A stretch of DNA of 30,136 bases from JBCCQH01 sp039024435 (GCA_039024435.1 JBCCQH010000101.1:1-30136), one strand, 5' to 3'; counted from the stretch's first letter, positions 1 through 8,182 are shown. The notes: generated by a model from the sequence alone, not told the origin. Translations and numbers: made by a program.

Positions 1-1191
1 GATCCCTGCCCCTTCCCCGACCCCACCGAGCCCGGTACTCAGCACGGTCAACATGAGGATCGTCGGAATCACGATTTCGTTGGCGGGAATCGCGATGATG
101 TAGGCCAGCAAGATGACTCCATTCAGGCCGAATATTGCGGCAAACGGCGCCGTCCCGTTAATGAAGTGCTCCGCCAGGGTCAGCTCGCCGATGGAGACAT
201 TGGACACCACCCAAATCACTACCCCGGCGGGAATTGCAAACACAATCGCCCGCCACAGCACAAATACCGTCCGGTCAATCAGCGAGGTGTAAAGCGTCTG
301 CAGTAGACGCGGTGGTCGATAAGGCGGCAATTCGAGGCTAAAGGTCGACGACTCCCCTTTCAGGACGGTCCGACTCAAGCCCCAGGAAACCGCCAGCGAA
401 AACCCAATGCCCAGCACCGCAATCCCAACGACCGCCCCCGCCGAAACGACTCCCGCCAGGTGGGCCGGCACCGCACCACCAATGAAAATCGTCGCAATCA
501 GAATTTGCGTGGGCCAGCGGCCATTGCACAGCGAAAAATTATTCGTAATGATGGCGATCAGCCGCTCCCGGGGACTGTCGATCACCCGTGCGGCAATCAC
601 TCCCGCAGCATTGCAGCCAAATCCCATGCTTAAAGTCAGGGCTTGCTTGCCGTGGGCTCCCGCCTTGCGAAAAAGGTTGTCCATATTGAAAGCCACCCGC
701 GGCAGATAGCCCAGGTCTTCCAGGAGGGTAAACAGCGGAAAAAAGATCGCCATCGGCGGCAACATCACCGCAATCACCCAAGCCATCGACAAGTAAGCGC
801 CGTCGATCAGCACCCCGCTCAACCAGTCGGGCGTTCCGATCCCCACGGCAAAATCTTTGAGAATCGGGTGCAGCCAGTCCACCAAGAGATTGGCCAGGAG
901 TCCCGAAGGAACATTGGCCCCGGCAACGGTGATCCAAAACACCAGGGCCAGCAAGAAAAACATGATCGGAAAACCCAACCACCGGCTCGTCACCAACTTG
1001 TCAATCTTTAAATCCAGGCTGTAAGCGGGCTTTTTTCCCTTTAGTGTCACCGTCTTGCTGGCGATCCGCGAGGCGTCTTCGTAGATCGATTCGATCACGG
1101 TGTCGTGAAAATCCACCCCCAAATCCCAGCGCATCTGATTTGCCAGGGAGAGCAGGTCTTCGCGGGAGTCCTTCTTTTCCGACTCATTCAT
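1..1191 (-). CDS. feoB: FeoB membrane permease half, split from its GTPase (partial, cut by left edge)
   Basis: This is the membrane part of the ferrous-iron transporter FeoB, encoded as its own gene; 397 codons are visible and the frame runs off the left edge. My translation begins MNESEKKDSRED, followed by a soluble linker (to about residue 65) and many hydrophobic segments (about 71-92, 133-160, 232-270, 308-332, 352-385). Gate-type motifs are visible: GFGCNAAGV (about 190-198, Cys193) and SLCNGRWPT (about 220-228, Cys222). The second is the CNGRxPT variant rather than the more familiar CxARLPV form. The ATG (1191-1189) overlaps the TGA of the GTPase gene as ATGA, so translation is probably coupled. 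In ordinary FeoB these two parts are one polypeptide. It should move Fe(II) across the inner membrane. The N-terminal linker without a G domain shows a true split rather than a frameshift inside a conserved region. Confidence 0.9.
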   Translation of the reverse strand, partial: MNESEKKDSREDLLSLANQMRWDLGVDFHDTVIESIYEDASRIASKTVTLKGKKPAYSLDLKIDKLVTSRWLGFPIMFFLLALVFWITVAGANVPSGLLANLLVDWLHPILKDFAVGIGTPDWLSGVLIDGAYLSMAWVIAVMLPPMAIFFPLFTLLEDLGYLPRVAFNMDNLFRKAGAHGKQALTLSMGFGCNAAGVIAARVIDSPRERLIAIITNNFSLCNGRWPTQILIATIFIGGAVPAHLAGVVSAGAVVGIAVLGIGFSLAVSWGLSRTVLKGESSTFSLELPPYRPPRLLQTLYTSLIDRTVFVLWRAIVFAIPAGVVIWVVSNVSIGELTLAEHFINGTAPFAAIFGLNGVILLAYIIAIPANEIVIPTILMLTVLSTGLGGVGEGAGI

Positions 1192-1988
1192 GCCGACTTC
1201 CCTTCCACACTGAGTTCGGTAGGTCGCAAGCGCCCCAATTCACCGTTTTTGACCGCATCGAGAATGCTTTGGTCCCCTTCCAACATCCGCAACGCCACCC
1301 AGTTTTTGTTCGGCAAGGCGGGGAATTGGGATTCTAGGGCATCCGCGAGTTGGGTTACGGCGCGGTTCAACTTGGGAGAACGGGCCTTGGTGCGGCGGGG
1401 CCGACAGACAAACTTGCCGGTGACGACCTCCTCGATGGCGGCGATGAGGTCATCCATGCCTTTGCGCGAACGAGCCGTTGCTGGAATCACCGGAATCCCC
1501 AGTTCGCGGGACAGGGCCCGCACGTCGACTTCGATTTTATTGCGCCGGGCTTCATCCATAAGGTTGAGACAAAGCACCGCGCGGTCCGTGATTTCCAGGA
1601 CTTGCAGCGCTAGGTTGAGGTTGCGCTCTAATCGGGTGGCATCGGCGACGATCACCGTGACATCCGGCTGCCCGAACAGGATGAAATTGCGGGCGACTTC
1701 CTCATCGGTACTGGTCGATAACAGTGAATAGGTCCCCGGTAGATCCACGACTTTGTAGCGCTTTTCGGCGTAGGAAAATCCACCTTCCGCCCGGGTGACC
1801 GTTTTGCCTGGCCAGTTGCCCGTGTGCTGCCGCAGTCCGGTAAGGTTGTTGAATACGGTGCTTTTGCCAGTATTCGGATTTCCGGCCAATGCGACCACGT
1901 AATCCACCTTGTCCATGTTGATGCCCAACCGGATGAGGTTGTCCTTGTGGTGGATCGGGCAAGTTTCGCAATTATGCTGGTTGCTCAT
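1188..1988 (-). CDS. feoB: FeoB small GTPase domain, free-standing
   Basis: This encodes the soluble GTPase half of FeoB, about 266 residues from the chosen start MSNQHNCETC. GTPase motifs are in order: G1 GNPNTGKS (36-43), the switch-I region GNWPGKTVT (58-65), G3 DLPGT (82-86), G4 NLMD (142-145), and a G5-like ATARS (170-174). The gene then runs through a helical region and stops where the permease gene begins, with a 4-base ATGA overlap. An ATG at 1997 (MNSMSNQ) is also possible. A much longer reading from 2129 would overlap the FeoA coding region by more than 150 bases and lacks family similarity, so I rejected it. The start overlaps the end of the upstream regulator gene by 17 bases, so the three genes look translationally coupled. 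An N-terminal Cys/His cluster (C7, C10, H13, H14) could bind metal; that is inference. Confidence 0.93.
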   Translation of the reverse strand: MSNQHNCETCPIHHKDNLIRLGINMDKVDYVVALAGNPNTGKSTVFNNLTGLRQHTGNWPGKTVTRAEGGFSYAEKRYKVVDLPGTYSLLSTSTDEEVARNFILFGQPDVTVIVADATRLERNLNLALQVLEITDRAVLCLNLMDEARRNKIEVDVRALSRELGIPVIPATARSRKGMDDLIAAIEEVVTGKFVCRPRRTKARSPKLNRAVTQLADALESQFPALPNKNWVALRMLEGDQSILDAVKNGELGRLRPTELSVEGKSA

Positions 1989-3024
1989 GGAGTTCATCAA
2001 TGTTTCTACTAACAAAAATGAGGTCCGCTTGGTTGCGGCGGATCGCAATTGTGGCACCTTTGATCCGGTAGCCGACAGGATCCCCCGAAGCACTGCGGAT
2101 TTCGGCGGAAATGATCGAACCGGGTACAATCCCCAGGTCCATCAACCGGCGACGTTGCTGGCCCCGACAAGCCGGAGAAATCGCCAGTACCCGGACCTTT
2201 TCCCCGACTTCAGCCGAGGAAAGGAGATCGTACTGCTTGGGCAGCGGGGTTTTCTCCGGGGTAAGTTCCACCGTGATGCTGTTGGCAAACAGCGAGGTCA
2301 ACGAACATTCCGCACCGTTGGCCGCGAAGGTGATCTTCTTTTGCGCTGCGTCCAGGACGTAGATCTGCATTCCGGGGTAAAGCCCTAAAGCGACCAACTG
2401 TTCGTAGATGGTATGCGGCTCGTCTTCGATGTGGAGGACCATCGCAATATCCCCTTCCTGCAAGCTGCTCAAGGTTTGCCCCCGGTGTTCCGGCAGCTCA
2501 CCCCGGGCGCTGGGGATGGGATCGCCGTGCGGGTCAAATACCGGATTGCCCATTTGGGCGGCCAATCTATCGGCGACTTCGGCGGAAATGTTGTGCTCCC
2601 GGCGATCTGCCTCCCCGTGCCACTCGATCTGATCGATCCCGGTTTCATCGGCCAGGTAACGCTCCCAGATCCGGTGGACCCGAATGATGCGCAGGGCGTA
2701 AGAGCGCCCCGAATCGGTCAGTTCAAACACCTGGCGGTTCAGCGATACCAGGCCCATCGTGCTCAGGCGGTCCATGATGCGGGTCGCCTTGTCGGTGGAA
2801 ATGTTCAGGTTGCCAGCGATGCTGTTGAGGCCACAGGGGATGTTTTTGTATTCGCAGTCAAACAGAAACTTCAACGCGTCTTCCAGTCGTACCCGCTCCG
2901 TATTCAGGCGGGCGCGCTGCAAGATCGCCAGCAGTCCCCTTTTGGGCCAAAGCACCCAAACCAGAACGGCGACGAGCGCGCTGCCGATCACCAACATCCC
3001 TGCGGGGCCGATCATTTGTTGCAT
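1972..3024 (-). CDS. Membrane-anchored DtxR/MntR-type metalloregulator fused to FeoA domains
   Basis: This 350-residue protein has an unusual domain order. Residues about 7-27 form one transmembrane helix followed by PKRG, which predicts a cytoplasmic C-terminus. Residues about 43-110 are a winged helix of the DtxR/MntR family, with helix-turn-helix around GLNSIAGNLNISTDKATR. Residues about 111-172 are the metal-binding/dimerisation domain. Aligned to DtxR, H117, E121 and H136 match its H79, E83 and H98. D140, E143 and H144 replace C102, E105 and H106, and D49 aligns with Asp8 of MntR. Residues about 183-255 and 266-340 are two SH3-like FeoA domains. The protein probably senses Fe(II) or Mn(II), represses the operon, and may touch the FeoB machinery through its FeoA part. 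It is the first gene of the feo operon. Fusion of DtxR and FeoA domains is known; the membrane anchor is the odd feature. Confidence 0.88.
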   Translation of the reverse strand: MQQMIGPAGMLVIGSALVAVLVWVLWPKRGLLAILQRARLNTERVRLEDALKFLFDCEYKNIPCGLNSIAGNLNISTDKATRIMDRLSTMGLVSLNRQVFELTDSGRSYALRIIRVHRIWERYLADETGIDQIEWHGEADRREHNISAEVADRLAAQMGNPVFDPHGDPIPSARGELPEHRGQTLSSLQEGDIAMVLHIEDEPHTIYEQLVALGLYPGMQIYVLDAAQKKITFAANGAECSLTSLFANSITVELTPEKTPLPKQYDLLSSAEVGEKVRVLAISPACRGQQRRRLMDLGIVPGSIISAEIRSASGDPVGYRIKGATIAIRRNQADLIFVSRNIDELHEQPA

Positions 3025-3114
3025 AACTGTTTCTTCATTCCGGTGGCGTTGGCGCTTCCGGCTTAGTTGGCCGAAATTCCCTTCCCACCTGGTCTTTGCC
3101 GAAATTTAGTATTA

Positions 3115-3142
3115 CAAAATTAATAATTTAGACTAATCTAAA
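3115..3142 (-). promoter_or_regulatory. feo promoter with DtxR-type operator
   Basis: Reading the minus strand, TTTAGATTAGTCTAAA (3142-3127) is a near-perfect palindrome: seven of eight base pairs match. It resembles DtxR/SirR/MntR-family operators of the form TTTAGGnTAnnCTAAA. Immediately downstream is TAATTTTG (3122-3115), a full match to the Bacteroidota -7 element TAnnTTTG. The operator therefore lies in the promoter spacer, where a bound repressor would block polymerase. The predicted transcript start is about 80-90 bases ahead of the regulator ATG at 3024. The likely ligand is the regulator encoded just downstream, which implies autoregulation. Site recognition is by eye. Confidence 0.7.
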
Positions 3143-3386
3143 AAAGGGGTAGCCGAGATATTTTTTGCGACCGCTCCCGCAGAGCAAGGGGGAAAGGTTG
3201 GGGAAGGGCGAATTCCCACCCGGCGGAAGACCGTGACCGCAACCGAAAGGCAACGCAAAAACTGCTTCCGGACCACCGTTCCAAACTCCTCCGAAAAATC
3301 CCGTACCCGCAGGAAATCCCCGCAATTCCGACATTGCAGTTCGCATTTTCCGGGGGAACCGCTAATTTTACCCCAATCCAGTAAAA

Positions 3387-4283
3387 ATGCTTATGCCGCG
3401 TACCGTTTTCACTCTGATCTTGCTTTTGTGTGCCGGTGTCACCTTTGGGCAGCCCTATTTGCCCCCGCGGGCAGCCATGTACGACCAAGGGCCAGATCCT
3501 TACCGCGGACCGGAGGGCGTCCGGGAAATGGAAATCTGGCGCTACATCCCGGGAGCCCGTTTTGAAACGGGCTGGGACCTCAAAATCGAGGAACGGATCT
3601 ACGATGAAAAGGGCCGGCTCCGGCGTTGGACACGCTACAACACGGTCAATGGGCAGCGAATCTGGCAGAAAGCCTGGACCTACGACGCCCACGGCAACCG
3701 CACCAGCGAACGCATCAACCTCGCCGAGGGCACCCCGCCCCTCGTCTATACCTACCGCAATCAGCTTGGGGCCAACGGCGCCCTGCAAAAGGCCGGCATC
3801 AAATCCGCCGACAGCACGGTGGTCGCCCGCCTGGAGCAGCAAGCCGATGGCCAACTCAAATACATCGAACTCGTCGGGGATCGGGAAGAACGCATTTACG
3901 CCTACGATCGCAATGGCCGCTCCCTTTCCTTTGCCGATCTGCCGGCGGGCAAACAGGTATTCTACGAGTACGACGAGCCGGGCGAGCTTACACGGATAAG
4001 GCAAACCACCCGGGACCGAGAAGCCGTCACCAGCTACGCCAACAGCTACGACGGCGACGGACAGCTCATCTGGCAGGTCGAAAAAAAGGGCGAGCGCCGG
4101 CTCAAGCGCAACTTCAATTACAATGATCGGGGCCAACTGGTCAGCAAAACCGACGAAGCCGGCCATCCGCTGGAATACCGGGATTATTTTGCCAACGGCC
4201 GCCTGGCCAGCATTCTCCTCAATGGTCCCGAAGGCCATCCCAAGGAGGTCATCCGCTACGTTTACCGAGAAAAATCTGAATAA
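3387..4283 (+). CDS. Secreted YD-repeat (RHS-like) protein
   Basis: This 298-residue protein starts with a signal peptide (MLMPRTVFTLILLLCAGVTF, cleaved before QPYLPP), so it is exported. An internal ATG at 3393 would give an equally good signal. The body is built from imperfect YD/RHS-type beta-hairpin units such as IYDEKGRLRRWTRY, TYDAHGNRTSER, AYDRNGRSLSF, YDEPGELTRIRQTT and NYNDRGQLVSKTDEAG. Such repeats usually form wrapped beta structures. This protein lacks the long RHS core and any toxin tip, so it is not a classical Rhs toxin. It probably sits in the periplasm or on the surface. The stop is 11 bases before the methyltransferase start, suggesting co-transcription, but no functional link is evident. 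A possible -7 element TAATTTTA lies at 3363-3370. No specific function is assignable. Confidence 0.75.
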   Translation: MLMPRTVFTLILLLCAGVTFGQPYLPPRAAMYDQGPDPYRGPEGVREMEIWRYIPGARFETGWDLKIEERIYDEKGRLRRWTRYNTVNGQRIWQKAWTYDAHGNRTSERINLAEGTPPLVYTYRNQLGANGALQKAGIKSADSTVVARLEQQADGQLKYIELVGDREERIYAYDRNGRSLSFADLPAGKQVFYEYDEPGELTRIRQTTRDREAVTSYANSYDGDGQLIWQVEKKGERRLKRNFNYNDRGQLVSKTDEAGHPLEYRDYFANGRLASILLNGPEGHPKEVIRYVYREKSE

Positions 4284-4294
4284 CCGCACACAAC

Positions 4295-5110
4295 ATGGAC
4301 AAAGCAAAGCACCAGACCTATTTTGACAGCAACCGCAGCCTGTGGAACGAAAAAACCTCCGTTCATCTGGATTCGGACTTCTACCAGATGCCCCAGTTCC
4401 GCGCCGGCGAAGATCTGCTCAAACCCGCCGAACTGGAAGCGCTGGGCGATGTTTCCGGCAAACGCTTGCTCCACCTACAATGCCATTTCGGGCAGGATAC
4501 GCTGGCCTGGGCCCGGCGCGGCGCCCACGTAACCGGGGTCGACCTTTCGGACGCTGCCATCTCCGCCGCCTGTGAACTGCGCGACGAACTCGGACTAGAA
4601 GCGCGCTTCATCCGCTCCAATGTTTACGACATCGAGCAACACCTCGACGAGGAGTTTGACATTGTAATCTCGACCTACGGCACGACGGTCTGGTTGCCCG
4701 ACCTGAACGAGTGGTCCCGCCTTGTGGCGCGCTACCTCAAGCCGGGCGGCGTCTTTTTCCTCGCGGAATTCCACCCTGCTTTTTACATGTTTGAATTCGA
4801 AAACTGGCGGGTGGTCTACAGCTATTTTACCGGTCAGGAGCCCTACAAGGACGAAATGGTCGGCACCTACGCCGACCGCAACGCCGACCTGCGCCACGAT
4901 GAGTATTTCTGGAACCACAGCATTGCCCAGACACTCCAGCCTTTGCTCGACCGAGGTCTGCGCCTGCAGGAATTCCGCGAGTACCCGTACAATTACTGGA
5001 ATTGCTTCCCGAACATGGTGGAAACTGCGCCCGGCCAGTTCATGATCAAGGGGTTCGAAGATTTGCTGCCGCTGATGTATTCCATTTTCCTGGAAAAGCC
5101 GTTGGGCTAG
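4295..5110 (+). CDS. Class I SAM-dependent methyltransferase
   Basis: This 271-residue protein has a Rossmann-type methyltransferase fold. Motif I is LLHLQCHFGQDT (about residues 58-69), a variant of the usual glycine-rich SAM loop. It is followed by the acidic strand end VTGVDLS (about 79-85), motif II/III DIVISTYGTTVWLPDL (about 122-137), and a post-motif LKPGGVFFLAEFHPAF (about 149-164). The N-terminus (MDKAKHQTYFDSNRSLWNEK) resembles cytosolic small-molecule methyltransferases of this group. The substrate cannot be told from sequence. It lies 11 bases after the YD-repeat gene and about 80 bases before cinA on the same strand. Length is typical for the family. Confidence 0.85.
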   Translation: MDKAKHQTYFDSNRSLWNEKTSVHLDSDFYQMPQFRAGEDLLKPAELEALGDVSGKRLLHLQCHFGQDTLAWARRGAHVTGVDLSDAAISAACELRDELGLEARFIRSNVYDIEQHLDEEFDIVISTYGTTVWLPDLNEWSRLVARYLKPGGVFFLAEFHPAFYMFEFENWRVVYSYFTGQEPYKDEMVGTYADRNADLRHDEYFWNHSIAQTLQPLLDRGLRLQEFREYPYNYWNCFPNMVETAPGQFMIKGFEDLLPLMYSIFLEKPLG

Positions 5111-5190
5111 TGCTATGCCGAACCCCTGCCTCTCGATAAACCATCTGCGCGTTCTGTGCTTATTGCTAATGTAGAAAAGATCAAATTGCC

Positions 5191-6450
5191 ATGGCTACAG
5201 TCGCACTGCTCAACATCGGCTCGGAACTGCTCCGCGGCCGCACCATCAATACCAATGCCGCCGCGATGGGCAAAATGCTCCTCGGCAAGGGCTACCACCT
5301 GAATACGACCCTGGTGATCCACGACGACGGGCCGGTGATCCGGCAATCGCTGGATGATTTGCTGACCGGGCACGACATCGTATTGATCACCGGCGGGCTG
5401 GGCCCGACCAAGGACGACATCACGAAAACCGTCCTGAGGGAACGATTCGGGGGGGAAATGGTCTGCCACGAACCCACTCTGCGGCGCATCGAGGGCTATC
5501 TAGCGCGACGAGGCCGCCGGCTCCTGGAATCCAACCGGCAACAAGCTTTTGTGCCTTCCACTTGCGAGGTGCTGGAAAATGAACAGGGAACCGCACCAGG
5601 AATGGCGTTCCGGGAAAATGGCCGCACCGTGGTCTCCCTTCCCGGGGTGCCTTACGAAATGCGCCACTTGATGCAACACAAGGTCTTGCCCCTGCTGGAA
5701 ACGCGCTATTCTCACCAGCACGTGGCCACGCGCATCGTGCGGACCGGTGGGGTTCCCGAATCCCGGATCGCCGAGCGGATGGAAGAAATCGAACCAAAAA
5801 TCGATCCACGCGTCAGCATTGCCTACTTGCCTTCATTTGACGGGACCAAGATTGAATTGCGGGCTTCGGGGGAACCCGCCGAGGCAGCGGAACTGGACGC
5901 GGCCCTGCTGCAGGGGCAAGATCTGGTGGCCGAGTTGTTTGCAAAATACGTCTATTCCCGCGAGGACAAGACACCGGATCGGGTGCTGGCCGAATACCTA
6001 CTGGCGCGCGGCATCACGATGGGCACGGCCGAGAGCTGCACGGGTGGGGCAATCGCGGCGGCCATGGTGCAACATTCGGGCGTCTCGGCAGTGCTGAAGG
6101 GCGGAATCGTAGCCTATATGCGCGAAATCAAGGAAAATGTGCTTGCGGTGCCCGCGGCTACGATTGATGAGCACGGCATTGTGTCCCGGGAAACGGCCCG
6201 GGCGATGGCTGAGGGCGCGCGGACGTTGCTGGGCAGTGATTTTGCGATCTCGATCACCGGCATTGCCGAAGCCGCGGAAAACGCTCCGAAAGAGGATCAG
6301 CCCCAAGCCTGGATCGGCTACGCGGACGCAAAGGGCAGCACCGCTTTGCATTTTCGCCTGTTCAAAGGCCGCGAAGTGAACATCCAAATCGCCAAAAATG
6401 CCGCGCTGATTTATTCCTTGCGCTGCCTCTGGGCCAGTTTTGGGAAGTGA
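5191..6450 (+). CDS. cinA: CinA, two-domain competence/damage-inducible protein (NMN deamidase type)
   Basis: This 419-residue protein matches full-length CinA. The N-terminal MoCF-type domain (about 1-170) shows LNIGSELLRGRTINTNAAAM and LITGGLGPTKDDITK. The C-terminal PncC/CinA domain (about 265-419) shows GTAESCTGGAIAAAM, GGIVAYMREIKENVL and HGIVSRETARAMAEGA. Characterised family members hydrolyse ADP-ribose through the N-terminal domain and deamidate nicotinamide mononucleotide through the C-terminal domain, salvaging pyridine nucleotides. One oddity: the usual loop TGIAGPGGG reads TGIAEAAEN here, so the canonical Gly-Pro-Gly pattern is lost and deamidase activity is less certain. The start MATVALLNIGSELL agrees with the family. 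Confidence 0.93.
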   Translation: MATVALLNIGSELLRGRTINTNAAAMGKMLLGKGYHLNTTLVIHDDGPVIRQSLDDLLTGHDIVLITGGLGPTKDDITKTVLRERFGGEMVCHEPTLRRIEGYLARRGRRLLESNRQQAFVPSTCEVLENEQGTAPGMAFRENGRTVVSLPGVPYEMRHLMQHKVLPLLETRYSHQHVATRIVRTGGVPESRIAERMEEIEPKIDPRVSIAYLPSFDGTKIELRASGEPAEAAELDAALLQGQDLVAELFAKYVYSREDKTPDRVLAEYLLARGITMGTAESCTGGAIAAAMVQHSGVSAVLKGGIVAYMREIKENVLAVPAATIDEHGIVSRETARAMAEGARTLLGSDFAISITGIAEAAENAPKEDQPQAWIGYADAKGSTALHFRLFKGREVNIQIAKNAALIYSLRCLWASFGK

Positions 6451-6577
6451 TCCGGGCCGTTGTGCGGTGAAGAAGATTGCGTTTCGATCCGGTACATTTC
6501 CCGGTAGATTGAAAAATTTTGCCTAATTTCGCACCAAATTTTAACCCGAGAATCCAATTTGAAACGCAAGCAATAAT

Positions 6578-7984
6578 ATGGCCAAAGTTGAGTTGATCAT
6601 GCCCAAAATGGGGGAAAGCATCATCGAGGCCACGATCCTAGAGTGGGTGGTGGAGATCGGCGGTGAAGTGGAGATGGACGAACCAGTTTTGGAAATCGCC
6701 ACTGACAAGGTCGATTCTGAGGTTCCCTCGCCGGTCGATGGCACCTTGCTGGAAATCCTCTTTCAAAAAGGGGATGTCGTGCCGGTCGGTGCGGTCATCG
6801 CGATCATTGAAGCGGAAGGGGCCGAAGACAGCGCTCCGGCCGAAGGCAGTGGCAATGGCCAGTCCCAGGTCAGTGCCCCGGTGGCTGTGGTCCAGGAAGC
6901 CGCTCCGGTGGTGGCCACCCCAACCGCGCCCCAGCCCGTTGTCGGCGCTCCGGTCGCCGTCGCCGATGCCGGCCCCCTGAAAAGCCGCTCGGAGAGCGGA
7001 CGCTTTTATTCACCACTGGTCCTCAATATTGCCCGTACCGAGGGAGTGAGCATGGGCGAACTCGAAGCCCTGTCCGGCTCGGGTTCCGGCGGGCGCGTCA
7101 CAAAGAAAGACATACTGGCCTACATCAAAGGGCCTCGCCTGCAACCCGCTGCGCTGACCAGCGCCAACGGCAACGGCAGCCACACTCCCGCTGCGAAGGC
7201 CCCAGTCGCCGCTCCTCCCACCGCGGCTCCGGAAGGCTATCTCATGGTCAAGCAGCGTAGCTTCCCCCACAGCGGCAACTACGAAATTCAAGAGATGGAC
7301 CGCATGCGCCGCATGATCGCGGACAACATGGTCTACTCAAAACACGTCTCCGCCCACGTCACCTCATTCGTCGAAGCGGACGTCACAAATCTGGTCCTGT
7401 GGCGCAACCGCAACAAGCAGGCGTTCCAGGAAAAATATGGCGAACGCCTGACCTTCACGCCGCTGTTCGTGGAGGCCGTGGCCCAAGCCCTGCGCGAAAA
7501 CCCCATGGTCAATGTCTCGGTCGACGGTGAAAAAATCCTCGTCAAGAAGGACATCAATGTCGGAATCGCCGTCGCCCTGCCAAACGACAATCTGATTGTC
7601 CCGGTGATCCGCCACGCCGACCGACTCAACCTCGTGGGCCTTTCTGCTATGGTCAATGACCTCGCCAACCGCGCCCGCAACAACAAGTTGAAGCCGGATG
7701 AACTGGACGGCGGAACCTACACCGTCTCCAATGTCGGCACCTTCGGCAATGTCATGGGCACCCCAGTCATCATGCAGCCCCAAGTGGCCATCCTCGCTAC
7801 CGGTGCTATCCGCAAGAAACCAGCGGTCATCGAAACCGAAATGGGTGACTTCATCGGTGTGCGCCACATGATGTTCTTGTCCCACAGCTACGATCACCGG
7901 GTGGTGGACGGTGCGCTGGGCGGTCGTTTTGTGCGCCGGGTGGGGGATATCCTAGAAGCATTTGACCCAAACCGCGGGATTTGA
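6578..7984 (+). CDS. 2-oxo acid dehydrogenase complex E2 (dihydrolipoyl acyltransferase)
   Basis: This 468-residue protein is the acyltransferase core (E2) of a 2-oxo acid dehydrogenase complex. Domains in order are a lipoyl domain (about 3-77, lipoylated Lys44 in EIATDKVDSEVPSP), an Ala/Pro/Val-rich flexible linker (about 80-140), a peripheral-subunit-binding domain (about 146-186, RFYSPLVLNIARTEGVSMGE with GSGSGGRVTKKDIL), a second linker, and the catalytic domain (about 235-468). The catalytic signature is SHSYDHRVVDGALGG, with His440 and Asp444. It transfers acyl groups from lipoamide to CoA. There is one lipoyl domain. E1 and E3 genes are not nearby, so the substrate (pyruvate, 2-oxoglutarate or branched-chain) cannot be decided. 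Confidence 0.95.
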   Translation: MAKVELIMPKMGESIIEATILEWVVEIGGEVEMDEPVLEIATDKVDSEVPSPVDGTLLEILFQKGDVVPVGAVIAIIEAEGAEDSAPAEGSGNGQSQVSAPVAVVQEAAPVVATPTAPQPVVGAPVAVADAGPLKSRSESGRFYSPLVLNIARTEGVSMGELEALSGSGSGGRVTKKDILAYIKGPRLQPAALTSANGNGSHTPAAKAPVAAPPTAAPEGYLMVKQRSFPHSGNYEIQEMDRMRRMIADNMVYSKHVSAHVTSFVEADVTNLVLWRNRNKQAFQEKYGERLTFTPLFVEAVAQALRENPMVNVSVDGEKILVKKDINVGIAVALPNDNLIVPVIRHADRLNLVGLSAMVNDLANRARNNKLKPDELDGGTYTVSNVGTFGNVMGTPVIMQPQVAILATGAIRKKPAVIETEMGDFIGVRHMMFLSHSYDHRVVDGALGGRFVRRVGDILEAFDPNRGI

Positions 7985-8107
7985 CCCGTCCCCTTCGAAA
8001 GCTTCGCGGCTGAATCACGTCCCTGAGGAGCCCTACCCCGCCGATTCCAAAGGTGGGTTCGGGAGCCCCCCGCAATAATTCGGCGAATGCCTCCGGCTTG
8101 ACGCGCT

Positions 8108-8142
8108 TTTGACGGAATTTTATTCGCCAATTCTTATATTAG
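8108..8142 (+). promoter_or_regulatory. Putative promoter of the first type A T9SS gene
   Basis: TTTG (8108-8111) and TATATTAG (8135-8142) are separated by 23 bases. TATATTAG matches the Bacteroidota -7 consensus TAnnTTTG at five of its six defined bases. The predicted transcript would start about 30-35 bases before the ATG at 8183. Recognition is by eye. Confidence 0.4.
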
Positions 8143-8182
8143 CACTTAATACAACTTTGCATTCAATATTTATTGTTAAAGT

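Noticed and set aside
1989..2129. Longer N-terminus for the FeoB GTPase starting at 2129
   Set aside because: The extra ~45 residues are FeoA coding sequence read in another frame, and the conserved protein begins near MSNQHNC.
3138..4307. A 389-residue minus-strand frame covering the YD-repeat gene
   Set aside because: It crosses the feo operator region and lacks motifs. The plus-strand frame has a signal peptide and YD repeats.
5111..5190. Possible terminator or regulatory element between the methyltransferase and cinA genes
   Set aside because: No convincing hairpin, T tract or promoter element is visible in the 80 bases.
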